Source: Chloromonas sp. AAM2 (taxonomy: Eukaryota > Chlorophyta > Chlorophyceae > Chlamydomonadales > Chlamydomonadaceae). Taken from it: DNA of 64,000 nt. Positions 34,965-45,823 of this stretch are shown one piece after another. The DNA lies in assembly GCA_004335635.1 (NCBI GenBank), contig QAXH01001150.1, forward strand, positions 35,749-99,748, written 5' to 3'. Position numbers and translations under genes: made by a program. The notes below the pieces were generated by a model, which did not search any database, had not been told where the DNA came from, and worked only from the letters and a program-made list of their open reading frames with translations. Positions within the stretch are counted from its first letter, which is position 1; the number at the start of each line of letters is the position of its first letter.

Positions 34965-36260
34965 ACGTCTGGTCAGTGTTGCGTTGGGCTAGCTGTGAAC
35001 ACACTGGGAGGATGACATTGCAGCAGCGCTCATACTCCAGGAGGCGACACTTGAGCATTCGGTCCTCTGTGGTGGTCTTCTTTATCTCACGCACGTGCAC
35101 TTGACCCAACAGCTGGATGTACACAGGCCGGCCCTGCATGCAAACAAACCACCGCCAACGCATGGTTGCTTGCAAGCCTGGTGAATAAGCCAATCAGGCC
35201 AACCATGTGCATGCACGTAAGCTGTGCTGGCCAGAAGGTATGGCCAGCAACACAGGAGGCTCCTGCTGTGGCAGAATCGCATGCAGTGCTGTGCAAGCAT
35301 GCAACCTGCAATCGCTGTGCCGTTGCAGCAAAATCTTGTTTTGCGCTTACGACAATGCGGCGCTGCCTGGGGCCACATTGTCAGACCAGGCAGCCTGTTG
35401 AGGACTTGTGACACATGCACATGCTCTGATAGAACGGATACTGCCCACTAGCACCGCCAGCCGGTCAGCCTGGTGTCAACCGTCACACAGCTGCATTGCC
35501 GGAAAAAGGCTGTATATGCTGTAGATCGCAACCCAAGCTCAGCTGCGTACAAGGTACAGGCATTCTAATCAAAGTGTGTTGTTCACCGTGGGAGGCAATG
35601 AACAATGCTAGAAAACTGAATTAGGTTGTTTTACATTTGTTACATTAGGCTTTGTAAATGGCACGGGAGGTGGTTCATGTGCAACTGCATTCTCAAGCCA
35701 CTGACCATCTTGTCTGTCTTGTGGTAACCTTGGGGAACCCAAGCCAAGAACTTTTCTCTTTCTCCGAAATAGAAGTCTTGAAGAACGGTGTCCACGCCAA
35801 ACTCCTGCCTGAACTTGAGAGTGTTGAACCACATGGCTGTGGCCTTCTCCAGGTCGTAGGAGCGAGCGCAAAGGAAGCGGCGAAGTCTGCATGCAGGGTG
35901 AGGACATGCATATTGATGCCATGCTGGGGTGCACACTGAAGCGTTGTTATGATCTGCAATTTCACTGTGATAGTCTACTTGACAGTATCCTTGTGCTAGC
36001 TGCATGCGTGACCATCTTTGCTCGTCAACCGCATACCTGCATTTTCTGCAGTTGCTTTCCTCTCACCATGCTTGTCCTCTCTCCAAGCTTTCCTGGCTTG
36101 GCGGATGCGCCGAAGCTGCTCCACGTACGTCTCCTGAACGAAGCACCAGGATGGAGATGCCTCGAATGCAGAACCTTGACCGGCAACCAAGATGATCAAA
36201 ACCTTGGCGCACATTGCGATGGGCGCTGTACCTGGTGCTGCCTGGACTGATGGCAAAGGA
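34965..36260 (-). pseudogene. Truncated, frameshifted duplicate of the Sec14-like gene
   Basis: Exons 2 to 4 and their introns repeat those of the intact gene 2.3 kb to the left: about 36067-36133 (ETYVEQLRRI), 35706-35886 and 34966-35133 (GRPVYIQLLGQVHV). Three lesions are seen. A 10-bp deletion at the start of the second block (about 35876) removes WTLR coding bases and shifts the frame. Homology ends abruptly inside QRNTDQTF at about 34966, followed by a transposon tail. All later exons (rest of the lipid pocket, coiled coil, CaaX) are absent. The first coding exon is only weakly recognisable near 36226. Introns are also similar, so this was a DNA-level tandem duplication, not retroposition. 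Confidence 0.88.
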
Positions 36261-37838
36261 ACTTTCTCCATTCTCTACATTGTCCGCACAGCCTAGGACA
36301 TCTGGCCTTTGGAGATATTACAGTGATGATGCGTGAGTGGATGCATTTTAGTTTTGAAACCATACCCTGTTCTTTCGTCTGATAAGTTCCAATAGATCAG
36401 GTTTCAACAGGTGAGCTGTAACTATCGGGACACGCTCCCGGGTGTTTGTAATAGTGTTTGAAACTAATAATAAAAGTGTTTTATGCTTGCCTCTTTTTGC
36501 TGCCCGATCGATCAAGATCGACCTATCCAATTCAAGATCTATTCTATACATCAGTACCTGGGTATCCGATGACGTGCTCCTGTCACGGGCATGTGTAGGT
36601 TTACAACATAAATGATTCTGTAAGAGACACAATTGGCACTGGGGCGCGGCACAAGGGCCTCACCATCCCTTGCTGACACGGCCACATTCCCCTTTACTAT
36701 GAGAAATTTTTGCAGTTTGTGCAAGTAGTTGATATTTGCGTTGGACGTGATTCATGTTGTGCACTCCCTCCTTGTGAATGAGATACACTACTGGATGTGC
36801 AGCAACTGAGTGAGGCCTTGACATCGTAGCCAGTCTGGTCAGCGTACGCACGGTGAGGTATAATGTCCCAGTGCTTTAGCAGCATGTACCAGTGCACTCG
36901 CCGATAGGCACCAAGGTTCAACGCTTTCAGGCACGTTGGGTGCTCTCAGGCCTCAAGGGCACCAAGATAGGAAATGGTGGGATTGAAGCGTATGCATGTC
37001 CTGGAGAGGCAACTGATCGGTTGAGCTTGCCATTGGTAACCAACTCAATCTGTGCAGGAGTCATGTCAGCTGCAATGCGGGATGCAGAGGTCGGCAAGCG
37101 AGCGTGAGAAGCGATGCATGGGGAGTGATGCATGCGTGTGCTTTGTGAAGTGGGCGGCATGCCACCGAAGGATCACAGACCTCTGGCGTGGTGCATGCCG
37201 ACTTTTTTTTTTAAGACTTGTGCCTGTGCTAGTCCGCAGCTAAACGTGTCATTGGACCTGTGCAGCTTGCGGGTGCTGTCCTGATGGTCTGGACAGGTTT
37301 GTGGATTCAGAAATCTTGACAGCAAATGGTGCTTGGTGCACCCAAAATTTGTGTTTTTTCAACCAGACGGCCGGTATGTGTTTGGGCGGCCTACAAGTAC
37401 CAGCCTGAGCTCGTCAAGCAATTCTCATCCTGCCGGTCTGAGCTTGACAACGACTTGCAGGCAGACGAACCTGGCGTAATCAACAGAGGGCGGATGAATT
37501 ATTGCACAAACCTCGAGGTCTGTTGCATGTACATCATGCAAATTTGAACAAGGTATGGTTCGCATGCTGGAACTCCGGTGATAACACAGACGCGACACAG
37601 TTCAGGCATTGCCATTTGTGAATGCCATCAGTCTTGGACAGCTTATGTAGCACCTTGGGCAAGTGTGCTTGGAAACACATTGTCAATCAAAAACTGCTGG
37701 ATGGTAGCAGCAAGAACGAGAGTTGGAATGTAAACAAAGCTGACCAAGTGTTCACAGGTTTGCATTGAGCATGCAAGCCTAATTCCCACTGATCAAGTCT
37801 ATTTTGAAATTGTGCTGACTGGAATGCGTCCAGCACTG
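36261..37838. other. Intergenic with R2 repeat
   Basis: It contains R2 copy 1 (36660-36786, minus). No gene recognised; open frames such as 36927-37160 show no family features. Confidence 0.5.
36660..36786 (-). repeat. Dispersed repeat R2, copy 1
   Basis: Matches 41684-41806 in reverse orientation over ~120 bp, and a short part (GGAGGGAGTGCACACCATGA) matches 17305-17350. Both long copies could encode RPTQI...CxNCKNFS-like text, suggesting decay from a coding element. Confidence 0.75.
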
Positions 37839-39167
37839 TTACTCCTGTAGCCAAGGAGCCAAGGTCTGATCCCAGCTGATGATGCCATCCTTGAACCACA
37901 GAGCTGCAGGCAGACAAACAGGTACAGCTGCCGTCGGTATTACACTCATATCTCAATGCCTGGAAAAGCAGTATGATCAAATGGTTGATGCATTTCAGAG
38001 CCAGCCCATGGGAAGCTCATACAGAATAAGACGCGCGTGCACACTCTACGGTCTTGCACAGCTACTGCTACGTTCAAATGCAGTGCAATGCGTCTCGCAA
38101 CCGCCCAGGTGCCTGTGCATGCGATCATGTGTGCAACTGATGTTGTGGACACATCTCCAAAGGCGGTGCCACGCTAAGGTTGTGCGAGTTTTACTTGCCT
38201 GTCTCCCGCTCTCCGTTTTCCGGGCTGTCAGAGCCATGGACAACGTTCCGCCCAACCTCAATGGCAAAGTCGCCACGGATGGTCCCTGGCTCAGAAGCCA
38301 GAGGGTTGGTGGCGCCAATCAGCTTGCGAGCAGATGCAACCACACCCTTGCCTTCCCAAACCTGTGAGGCGCGCAATTGTCAGCTCTTTGCTAGAACGCA
38401 AGCATGCTACACACACCATGTCATGCAAAGTCCCTATGATGCAAGCATGCATGACAATTGTAGTATGGCACACATCATTGCATCGGGCACATGCAGGAAT
38501 GGCATGCCATTGTCACGCAAGGTTTCAATCCACACGCAGAGGACACGCACCATGCACACCACAGGGCCGGACACGATGTAGGAAACCAAATCCTTGTAGA
38601 AAGGCTTGCTTGCCAGGTCCTTGTAGTGCTCTGCTGCCACTTCTGGGGGTGTCTGGTACATCTTGAGCCCACGCAGCTTGAATCCCTTGCGCTCAAATCG
38701 CCCGATGATATCACCTAAGGGATCAGTGAATGGGTTCACACTTATGTCCAGCAAGTCTGCGTTGTTCGTTGGTTGTGCATGCTTCATCACGCTGAACGAG
38801 TCATGAGACTTGTTGGTGCGGTCCTAATCAAAATCTGTGCCAGGTCAGATAACCCATCCTTGCTCAGCTGGCGGATCCCCCATCTCCTTGCAGTGACGTG
38901 CTGACTCACCAACCAAGCCGCGCTGCACGCCGTCTGGCTTAATCTGTGGCCGGAAAGGGAGCACCACACAATGATGCCGCATCAGTCCTCGGCAACGCGA
39001 TGGATTACTGTACACCGCCACAACACAAGCGATCTGCCACTCACCATCACGTAGCTCATTTCCGCATTGACCTGCACTGTCCGGGCGGTGCGGGATCGGC
39101 TGCACGCCACTGGCACAGCCCGCCTCTGGGGCGCAAAGGCCCGCATCTGAGTGCGACCCTGCAGCAT
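37839..39167 (-). CDS. NDPK2: Nucleoside diphosphate kinase with plastid transit peptide
   Basis: Moves the gamma-phosphate from ATP to nucleoside diphosphates through a phospho-histidine. Exons 39045-39167, 38910-38943, 38551-38714, 38199-38361 and 37839-37903 give 182 aa. The first ~35 residues ([20 protein letters not shown] ...) are Arg/Ala/Val-rich with no acids, a transit peptide, then the standard fold: [69 protein letters not shown], and the active-site histidine in [15 protein letters not shown]. It ends LAPWLQE like plant NDPK2. The fourth intron has a GC donor (ACAG|GCAAGT). Confidence 0.96.
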
Positions 39168-40676
39168 TTTGGAGTCGGATGAAGTACTTGTAAAGGTGTA
39201 GAGTGGTGAATCAGGACAGTGGCTGAGGCGTGTCCAGCCCTCCCTAAGCAGCAGCCGCTCATTTTTTTGTCACACGTGTGTATAGACCGTAAAAAAAAAG
39301 AAGTTTGCCAGTTCTGGGACAATTCCTGGGAGTACCACTGGGTCCAGTGTTGTCCGTGGTGCTCACAGGGGCTTTGGCCACACAGTGACTGTGTGTGTCA
39401 GGCAAACATGGGTGTATTCGTATGTGCGTCAATCGCACACGGGGTGGATAACGGGTGTTGTGGTACACGGTATCACAGGGCCAGTTCTGGGACAGCGAAT
39501 TAAGAGACAGGACCTACATTGTCAAAAGACAAACCGGTGCAAATTAAATAGTCCGGAACGAGTTGCCCCCATTCGCTGCGCAGTTTACTGTACGATTTTC
39601 GGTCAGGTGATGCGCGCAGCTAAAAACAGCTAAAAACCTTCCGACATCTCCGATTCGTGCGCAAAGCGTTGCAGCCTTGCGTTGCAGGGCTTTCCATCCA
39701 ATGCAGCAGGATCCGCGCTCAGATCAGGTAAGCACGCGAGGAGGGTATGGTCCTGGCTCTCTCACTGGTCATCACACTTGCATGCGATTGGTGTACTTGC
39801 AGTCACTCAGACAACACACGCTTTCTATAGAAACCTCAGCATTCAGCATCCTGCCTTCCAGTGGCAGTTGAATAAAATAGCTTGCCATGCTGCAGACTCC
39901 ACATGTTGCACATTTCCAGTGACAGTCCAATGACATAGCCTGCCATGTTGCAGCCTGCCATGTTGCAGACTCACATGTCCCGCCAACCACAAACATGACC
40001 AAAGTACCTCACAAATGCCTGTATGGCTGCAATGTTGGGCTGCCAAGGCCGTGTGCACCTTGACATGCCTTGGAATGCCATGCAAGTTGTAAAGCATGAC
40101 AGCTGTGGTGATGTGTTGAGTAACCGGTACAGGCATGTGCACTGACACGGTGTGACGGGCACGTCCACAACCCCTGCAGAGCCACCTGAGTCCATGCCTC
40201 AAGGAGGGTGCGACACACAGCAGCTAGTAACACAAAATCCCACACAGCCTAGTGTTAACCAAAGATACTGATACCAGATATTTAAATCCCACCAGGCAAG
40301 TCCTACGGAAAGCACCAACAGGAAAGATAGACGACAGGTTGCATTGTACCGTGCAGCACGTCACTTTCATGTATACTCCACACCTCATACCAGCTAGATT
40401 CAGAAACCTCAACAGCTCAGCCCAAACCACTCGTGCCATTGCAAAGAGCAACTGGCACCAGGTTTCTGCCGAAAGCATGCATCACAGCATGGCATTCCCA
40501 CACAACAGGGCGTGGTTGCTGTGTTGCGAGTAATTCTTTGCTGGGCCGCACCATGTGCAGCTGCTGGAAAATTTGATCAGGCATGTAGCAGGGGAAGCCG
40601 GTGCTTGTTCAACTCGTCACAATTGTTCCGCCCTGTGCCATTTGACTGGTTCATTGGTCAACGCCGGTCATACTGG
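39168..40676. other. Intergenic with MITE-like element
   Basis: It contains the NDPK promoter side, a MITE-like element at 39286-39496, and around 39836-39970 repeated CATGTTGCA/CTGCCATG words. No gene recognised. Confidence 0.5.
39286..39496. mobile_element. MITE-like element, copy 3 (partial)
   Basis: Left end GAAGTTTGCCAGTTCTGGGA after an A-run. At the right, GGCCAGTTCTGGGACAG occurs in direct, not inverted, orientation, so the copy is rearranged or two truncated copies abut. Confidence 0.55.
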
Positions 40677-41492
40677 TCATACTGCCTCTCTGTCCCTGTC
40701 CCTGTCCCTGTCCCTCTTTTTGCCTTGTTTTCCGGACTTCAGCAGCTCCATTGACGCTTTCACCACGTCTGTTCCCAGACATGCCAGGTCATGTATGTGA
40801 TGTGGGTTGTGGCGCAGATGTACGAAGGACTGGGTGTACGATTCATGCCGCTGTGTGATGTTGAAGCAGTCCAAGTAAAAGTAGGGATTTTTGATTCGTG
40901 GAGCTCGCCGCATGATGAGCTGGATCCACGATCTGACAGACATGCGCCGCTTGGATCTGGGACGGCACCCGGTGCTCATAGGGAACAGCACGGGATGTGT
41001 CAGCATAAACCAGTAATCAGTAACAGAAGTGACTTTGCTGTCCGTGCTGCTGGAAAGCAAAGGCTGCGAACGGCACGCCCGTTCCAACTCTTTCAGCGAT
41101 TGTCCGGTCGCGTATGGCAGTGCTGCTTCTTCAGGCGCACCTCCATTGCCCATGGTCATTTCCATGCCGTCCAACCCGGTCATGAACTGCACACCTTGAG
41201 GAAACTGCAGCCAGGGATTTCAATTATATCAGGGTCAAGGTTAAGTTCAGGAATAACATATATTGTCAAGTTTAGCTTAAGTTTAGGGATAACAAGTTAC
41301 AGGTATGTTCAGAGATAACAGGTTATGCTTATGTTTGTGGTTATGGTCTCACGTGCTTGAGAGTAAATGGGGCGATTTTGACAGCCAAGGGATATGCATA
41401 CCTGTGCAGAAGGCATAGAAGCAAGTGCTGGTGACATTCTTCGAGGAACCACTTGTGGCTGAGGTATCTGAGACACAGCAGGAACAGCTGAC
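40677..41492 (-). CDS. Possible coding segment of unknown function
   Basis: Not recognised. Exon 41402-41492 (SAVPAVSQIPQPQVVPRRM) joins in phase to 40677-41204, which runs uninterrupted for 176 codons: FPQGVQFMTGLDGMEMTMGN, then GQSLKELERACRSQ, a basic stretch RPRSKRRMSVRSW, and a terminal KKRDRDRDRDREAV encoded by a GACAGG simple repeat. Splice sites are good (TTTCAG acceptor, ACAG|GTATGC donor). The upstream start is not found and exon 41402-41492 needs a 2-nt phase from an earlier exon. It may be the end of a gene starting near 42.4 kb, or a chance frame. Confidence 0.35.
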
Positions 41493-42478
41493 CTGAAACG
41501 TTGTGGCCCTACCACGCCTACGTTTGGTTAAGAGTGGCCGCTCCATCTCAGGCGTGGCCGCCCAGTGTTGTGACTGTCTCACAATCGCACAATCTCACAT
41601 GACATTATTCGCACAATCTCACATGACATTAATCGCATCGTATGTTCAGCCGAGCCAACCGATGATCGATAACTCATTGCAAGGAGGGAGTGCACACCAT
41701 GTAGCACGTCCAACGCAAATAGCAAGTATTTGCGCAAATTGCAAAAATTTCTCTCAAGTCAAGGGGAATCTGACCGTGTCAGCAAAGGGTGGTGAGGCCC
41801 TTATGGCCATCACCCCACAGAACACCTTCCGAAAGCATCCCGTTAGCCATAAAAATGGCATGGTTTAAGAGATTGTCAGGGTCAAGGTCAGTGTCAGAGC
41901 TAGTGCAATGGCAACCCTCACAATGTCAACTGTTGATAGCGAATTCCAGTCATTTAGGCGGCATTCTTGCCATATGACGTTACTTCATGGCCCATTTAAG
42001 GACATGCCACACTGAAGCGATCACCCGAAGTGGAACTGGCATATCAAACAGTGACATATCAAGTCAATCGATTGTCATGGAAGCTTGGAAATCCTCCAGT
42101 CTTGCAGCCCTTCTCCTTGACGCCTTGCATTACACTGATAGTTCACACGGAGACGAACAATGGAATATGTCATTACGCGGTATGTGTACAAAGCGGTGAA
42201 ACTCGCAATGGAAGCGAACACGTCTTCTCTACCACAGTACGAGCAGCTGCACCACTTGACATTGTCGTGGTTTTGCACGACAGCATGCCCCTCATGTTCA
42301 GTGGAGTAGCCATTTGGAAAGGCAGAAGTTTGAGACGCTTGCAGTCCGATCTAGTTCGCCCAACATCCAGAACTGTCAACAGCAGGGAGCTGGGCCCGAA
42401 CCCTTCAACACAAGTATACATTGAGCATGACCGCATGTATGTGGGCAGGGGAGGCAACACGACTGGTCAACCAGGACT
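41205..42478. other. R2 repeat and unassigned sequence
   Basis: Apart from the putative exon at 41402-41492, only R2 copy 2 (41684-41806) is recognised. Around 41221-41340 there are several TAAGTTTAGGGATAACA-like short repeats. Confidence 0.45.
41684..41806 (+). repeat. Dispersed repeat R2, copy 2
   Basis: See 36660-36786. It begins AAGGAGGGAGTGCACACCAT. Confidence 0.75.
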
Positions 42479-44158
42479 TCATTTCTTCTTCTTGCCACCC
42501 TTGTCCTTGGCCAGCTCGCCCCGTGCAATGCGTTCCCGTTCAGCACGTGCCAAGTACATGGGGTTCTCCTGCAGAGCGACACATACACAGAGCACTTGAG
42601 TGCGCCTGACTGCTGAAGATGTCCCAAGTCTGCCTGACTGGTGCAGTCGTTAGGGCTGAAGACTTGCTGCATGCACAGTTTGTATGCAACGGCATCTATG
42701 GCTATTGTGAAGAGTTTCTGACACCCAGTACTGGACACCGCTCTGAATCAGCCCCAATACTGGCAACCCTCTGGCATTTGGAACCGAATTGGCCGACCTG
42801 TGCTGAGCTGCACGTACCTCCAAGTCATCAATGCCCGCATTGGCTGGTGTCAGCGCCAAAATATGTGAGCTGAGCAGCGGTGCGTTTGCACCCTCCACCT
42901 TGGCTTTTAATTGCCCATTCTGCACACACGTTGAATGCAACTCATGTCAGACTCCGATGATCTATCATTGGCATGAGTTAGTTGAGCTCGACATGCCGGG
43001 ATTGACCACCTTTCATCGACCACCCTTCACTGGTGTATGGGCCGTTCAAGCATCAGCCCATGAAACTGCCATATGAAGTCTGAAGCATTCCATGACAAGC
43101 CCGCAGATGTACATGACATCTGACATGGCGCTTCTGGAGTTGGCATGAGGGTGGTTTTGGACCTAGGCCTAGCCTTTGAACTTAGCATGTCAAGCCTAGG
43201 CATGTCATGCGTGCATGGCACCTTTTGTTACTCACCCTGTAGAGCAAAAACAAGGGCTCGCATCTCATTTTAAACTCCCTACACGCTTCAAGGAAGTCGC
43301 ATTTGTCAGCTGCCACCTGCATGGCAGCCAGCAGGTGCAAGTGTTGTGGTGTGCCAGTGATGCGCATGGCATGTGCAACCTGATGAGCAGATTTGGTAAC
43401 TGCATCCCCTGTAGCATCATCTAGTTTGAAAACGAAAGTTGTGTCACCTCGTTCGACGTGAGCGTCAGGGGCGCCATCACTCAGGTTCTCAGCTTGGCAT
43501 GGCAAGACGCGGCTGTCCTTGTGGAGACATCGTTCCAAAAGGTATCAAGCCCACTTCACATTGGCTTTGATGATCAGCTGGTGTAAGCTTCCATGCTGCT
43601 AGAGCAAAACACGAGATGCATGCCAAGGCGGCTAAGGAATCAGGTGACTGAAACAAGAGCTACCGCTTTGTGGCGTGGCAGAGAGTTTTTCCCTGATTGT
43701 AATGGGCGTGACCCGCTGTGGATTCAAATCCATGAAGACCCTGGTGATGGTGATGGCATGTGACCCACGGCCATAGCAACCCACAGCCGTGTACATGAGG
43801 GTGTCACATCCTTGAGCTGTCTCAAGCTTTAAAGTCTCACCGTCAGGAACAGTAGAGCTGTCTCATCATCCTTGTCTAGCCTGATTCGGCGAAAAGTGGG
43901 CACCACGCTTTTGCAAGGCCCTGCCCACTCAGAGTATATCTCCACAACTGCATAAAAGCATAGTAACAGGCCCATTCCTCATCCAGGCTCTGTGTGGAAT
44001 CCTGCTGGTAAAACCTTCACGCACCACATGCTTGTGAGCCTTAGAATGACTCGAACCAAGAAGGACCTACCTTTCAACCCTTGCGAGCACAAGTGACTCT
44101 CTAGCTGCGCATTCTCTGTTACTGGTACTTGTAGTACTGGAATGGCTAGCCCAGCCAT
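42479..44158 (-). CDS. Thioredoxin-domain protein, dynein-associated TXNDC3/NME8-like, with WAGPC active site
   Basis: Exons 44071-44158, 43841-43947, 43236-43316, 42818-42919 and 42479-42568 give 155 aa. The thioredoxin fold is clear: VVEIYSEWAGPCKSVVPTFR (beta-2, active site, alpha-2), then ADKCDFLEACREF, CEPLFLLYRNGQLKAKVEG (cis-Pro strand as EP) and ANAPLLSSHI. It ends ENPMYLARAERERIARGELA and a lysine tail. The GANAPLL and CEPLFLLYRNG text matches thioredoxin modules of outer-dynein-arm proteins and NME8/NME9, not metabolic thioredoxins. The first active-site Cys (WCGPC) is Ala here, leaving a monothiol site, so disulfide reductase activity is unlikely by the normal route. There is no NDK domain. 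It shares a 237-bp divergent promoter region with NIP7. Confidence 0.85.
43494..43576 (+). repeat. Fanzor-like 3' tail repeat, copy 3
   Basis: Matches 19307-19388 (TTGGCATGGCAAGAC ... AAGCCCACTTCACATTGG). It lies in the second intron of the thioredoxin-like gene. Confidence 0.75.
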
Positions 44159-44395
44159 TGGCAAGCCGCACGCCGCTCGTCCAGTCCGGCGCCGAGAAAA
44201 CCAAAGGCTCTATATACGCTCAAAAAACAGTCTACGACGCACGCTGCCCTAATCTTCACGCTGTACTGGCCAATTTCCGGACCAATTGTTGGATAAAACC
44301 GTTGCACGTTTTCATTTCGATCGACAAGAGTTTGCAGACAAGACGTTCCGGCCTAACCTCAGTCATACCTAAGTGATACATCCGGTTTTGGTAAG
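44159..44395. promoter_or_regulatory. Divergent promoter region, thioredoxin-like / NIP7
   Basis: 237 bp between two start codons on opposite strands. A TATATA-like ATATACG lies at about 44211 and CCAATT at 44271. Regulation is inferred from position only. Confidence 0.5.
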
Positions 44396-45823
44396 ATGAG
44401 GCCGCTCACTGAGGAGGTGCGTTCTGACGGCCGGAACATGCTTGCAGCCGTCATCAAACCGCCACTGCCGCCCACCGTAAATCACCCCCCACATGCAGGA
44501 GACCAAGATGGTGTTTGAGAAACTATTCAAGTTCATCGGGAAGAACATCAAGAGCCTTGTGGACCGGCCTGACGAGCCCTATTGCTTTCGCCTCCAAAAG
44601 AATCGTGTTTACTATGTCAGAGAGAACTTGATGAAGAAAGCCACCAACGTAAGTGTAGCAGATTGCCTTGGTCATTTGGGATGAGCCTCCTCTTGTGTCT
44701 GGACTTAATGGTCCTCCATGCTCGGCTTCTGACATACATGCAGATCGCCAAAGACAAGTTGGTCTCGCTTGGGACGTGCATAGGCAAGCTAACGCACACC
44801 GGCAAGTTCCGGTTATCAATTGGAGCGTTAGACATCTTATCTCAGCATGCCAAGTACAAGGTATGGGTACATGGCAATGGCAGAGTGTGCGCACATGGAG
44901 GCAGCCCACTTTGCATCACAGACGCATAACAAGCTTGTACTATCATGGCGCAGTCACGCTGATACGCATCCGCTTCATCATCCCTAGTGATGCAAAACCA
45001 TACTTACTTCAGTCTTCAAACTGAGCTGCAACGCAGCGACGGATGACATTTATTTGTCTGAAGGGAAACAGTGCCTCGGCCACGTGCACGCCAGCATGTC
45101 TTTTGTATGCTGAAGCTGGCATTCACTTTTTGGCGCATCTGTCATCACCATACTGTGCCTGAACATGCCTGTCATCCCAGACTTAGCTCACATTTCTGAG
45201 CAAGCCTGACAGATTGAGCGACTGTGCACTTTGATACCTGACAGTCGCTTGCAGCATCAACACACCATTGGTAGCTGAAATTTGGCATACCTCAGCATGG
45301 CAAGTGTGTCGTTATCTATGTACCATCTTCTGGCTATTGCTGCGCAGATTTGGGTCAAGCAGTCAGCGGAGATGCAGTTCCTATATGGCAACAATGTGGT
45401 CAAGTCAGGGTTGGGCCGCATCACAGAAAACACACCGGCCTACACAGGCGTGGTCATCTACTCCATGTCTGATATCCCTCTGGGGTTTGGCGTGACGGGC
45501 AAGTCAACTGACGAATGCAGAACGGCTGACCCAGGGGCTATCGTTGCATTCCATCAAGCGGATGTCGGTGAGTGCATTTGAGCTGACATCACAGTTCCAT
45601 GTCATGCGGTTTTGGCTGTTTCTGGCTGCTGTTGCAGATTAGTGGGGTGCACCAGATGTAGCAATTGTACGGAATTTTTCAGGATTTTGGCAATTGCTCG
45701 GCGTAACAGGGGAGTGCTTGTATTGCTGGTGTATCGTTTGTAGCACGCATGCCTGCATGACGTCTGTCCGTTGCCTTCTTGTGTGGTGTAGGCGAGTACT
45801 TGAGAGCAGAGGACGAGCTATGA
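44396..45823 (+). CDS. NIP7: 60S ribosome-assembly factor NIP7
   Basis: Nucleolar protein needed for 27S pre-rRNA processing and 60S subunit assembly. It carries a C-terminal PUA domain that binds RNA. Exons 44396-44416 (seven codons, MRPLTEE), 44499-44648, 44744-44860, 45348-45567 and 45792-45823 give 179 aa, the usual ~180. Identity to the family is high throughout: [109 protein letters not shown]. Confidence 0.97.
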
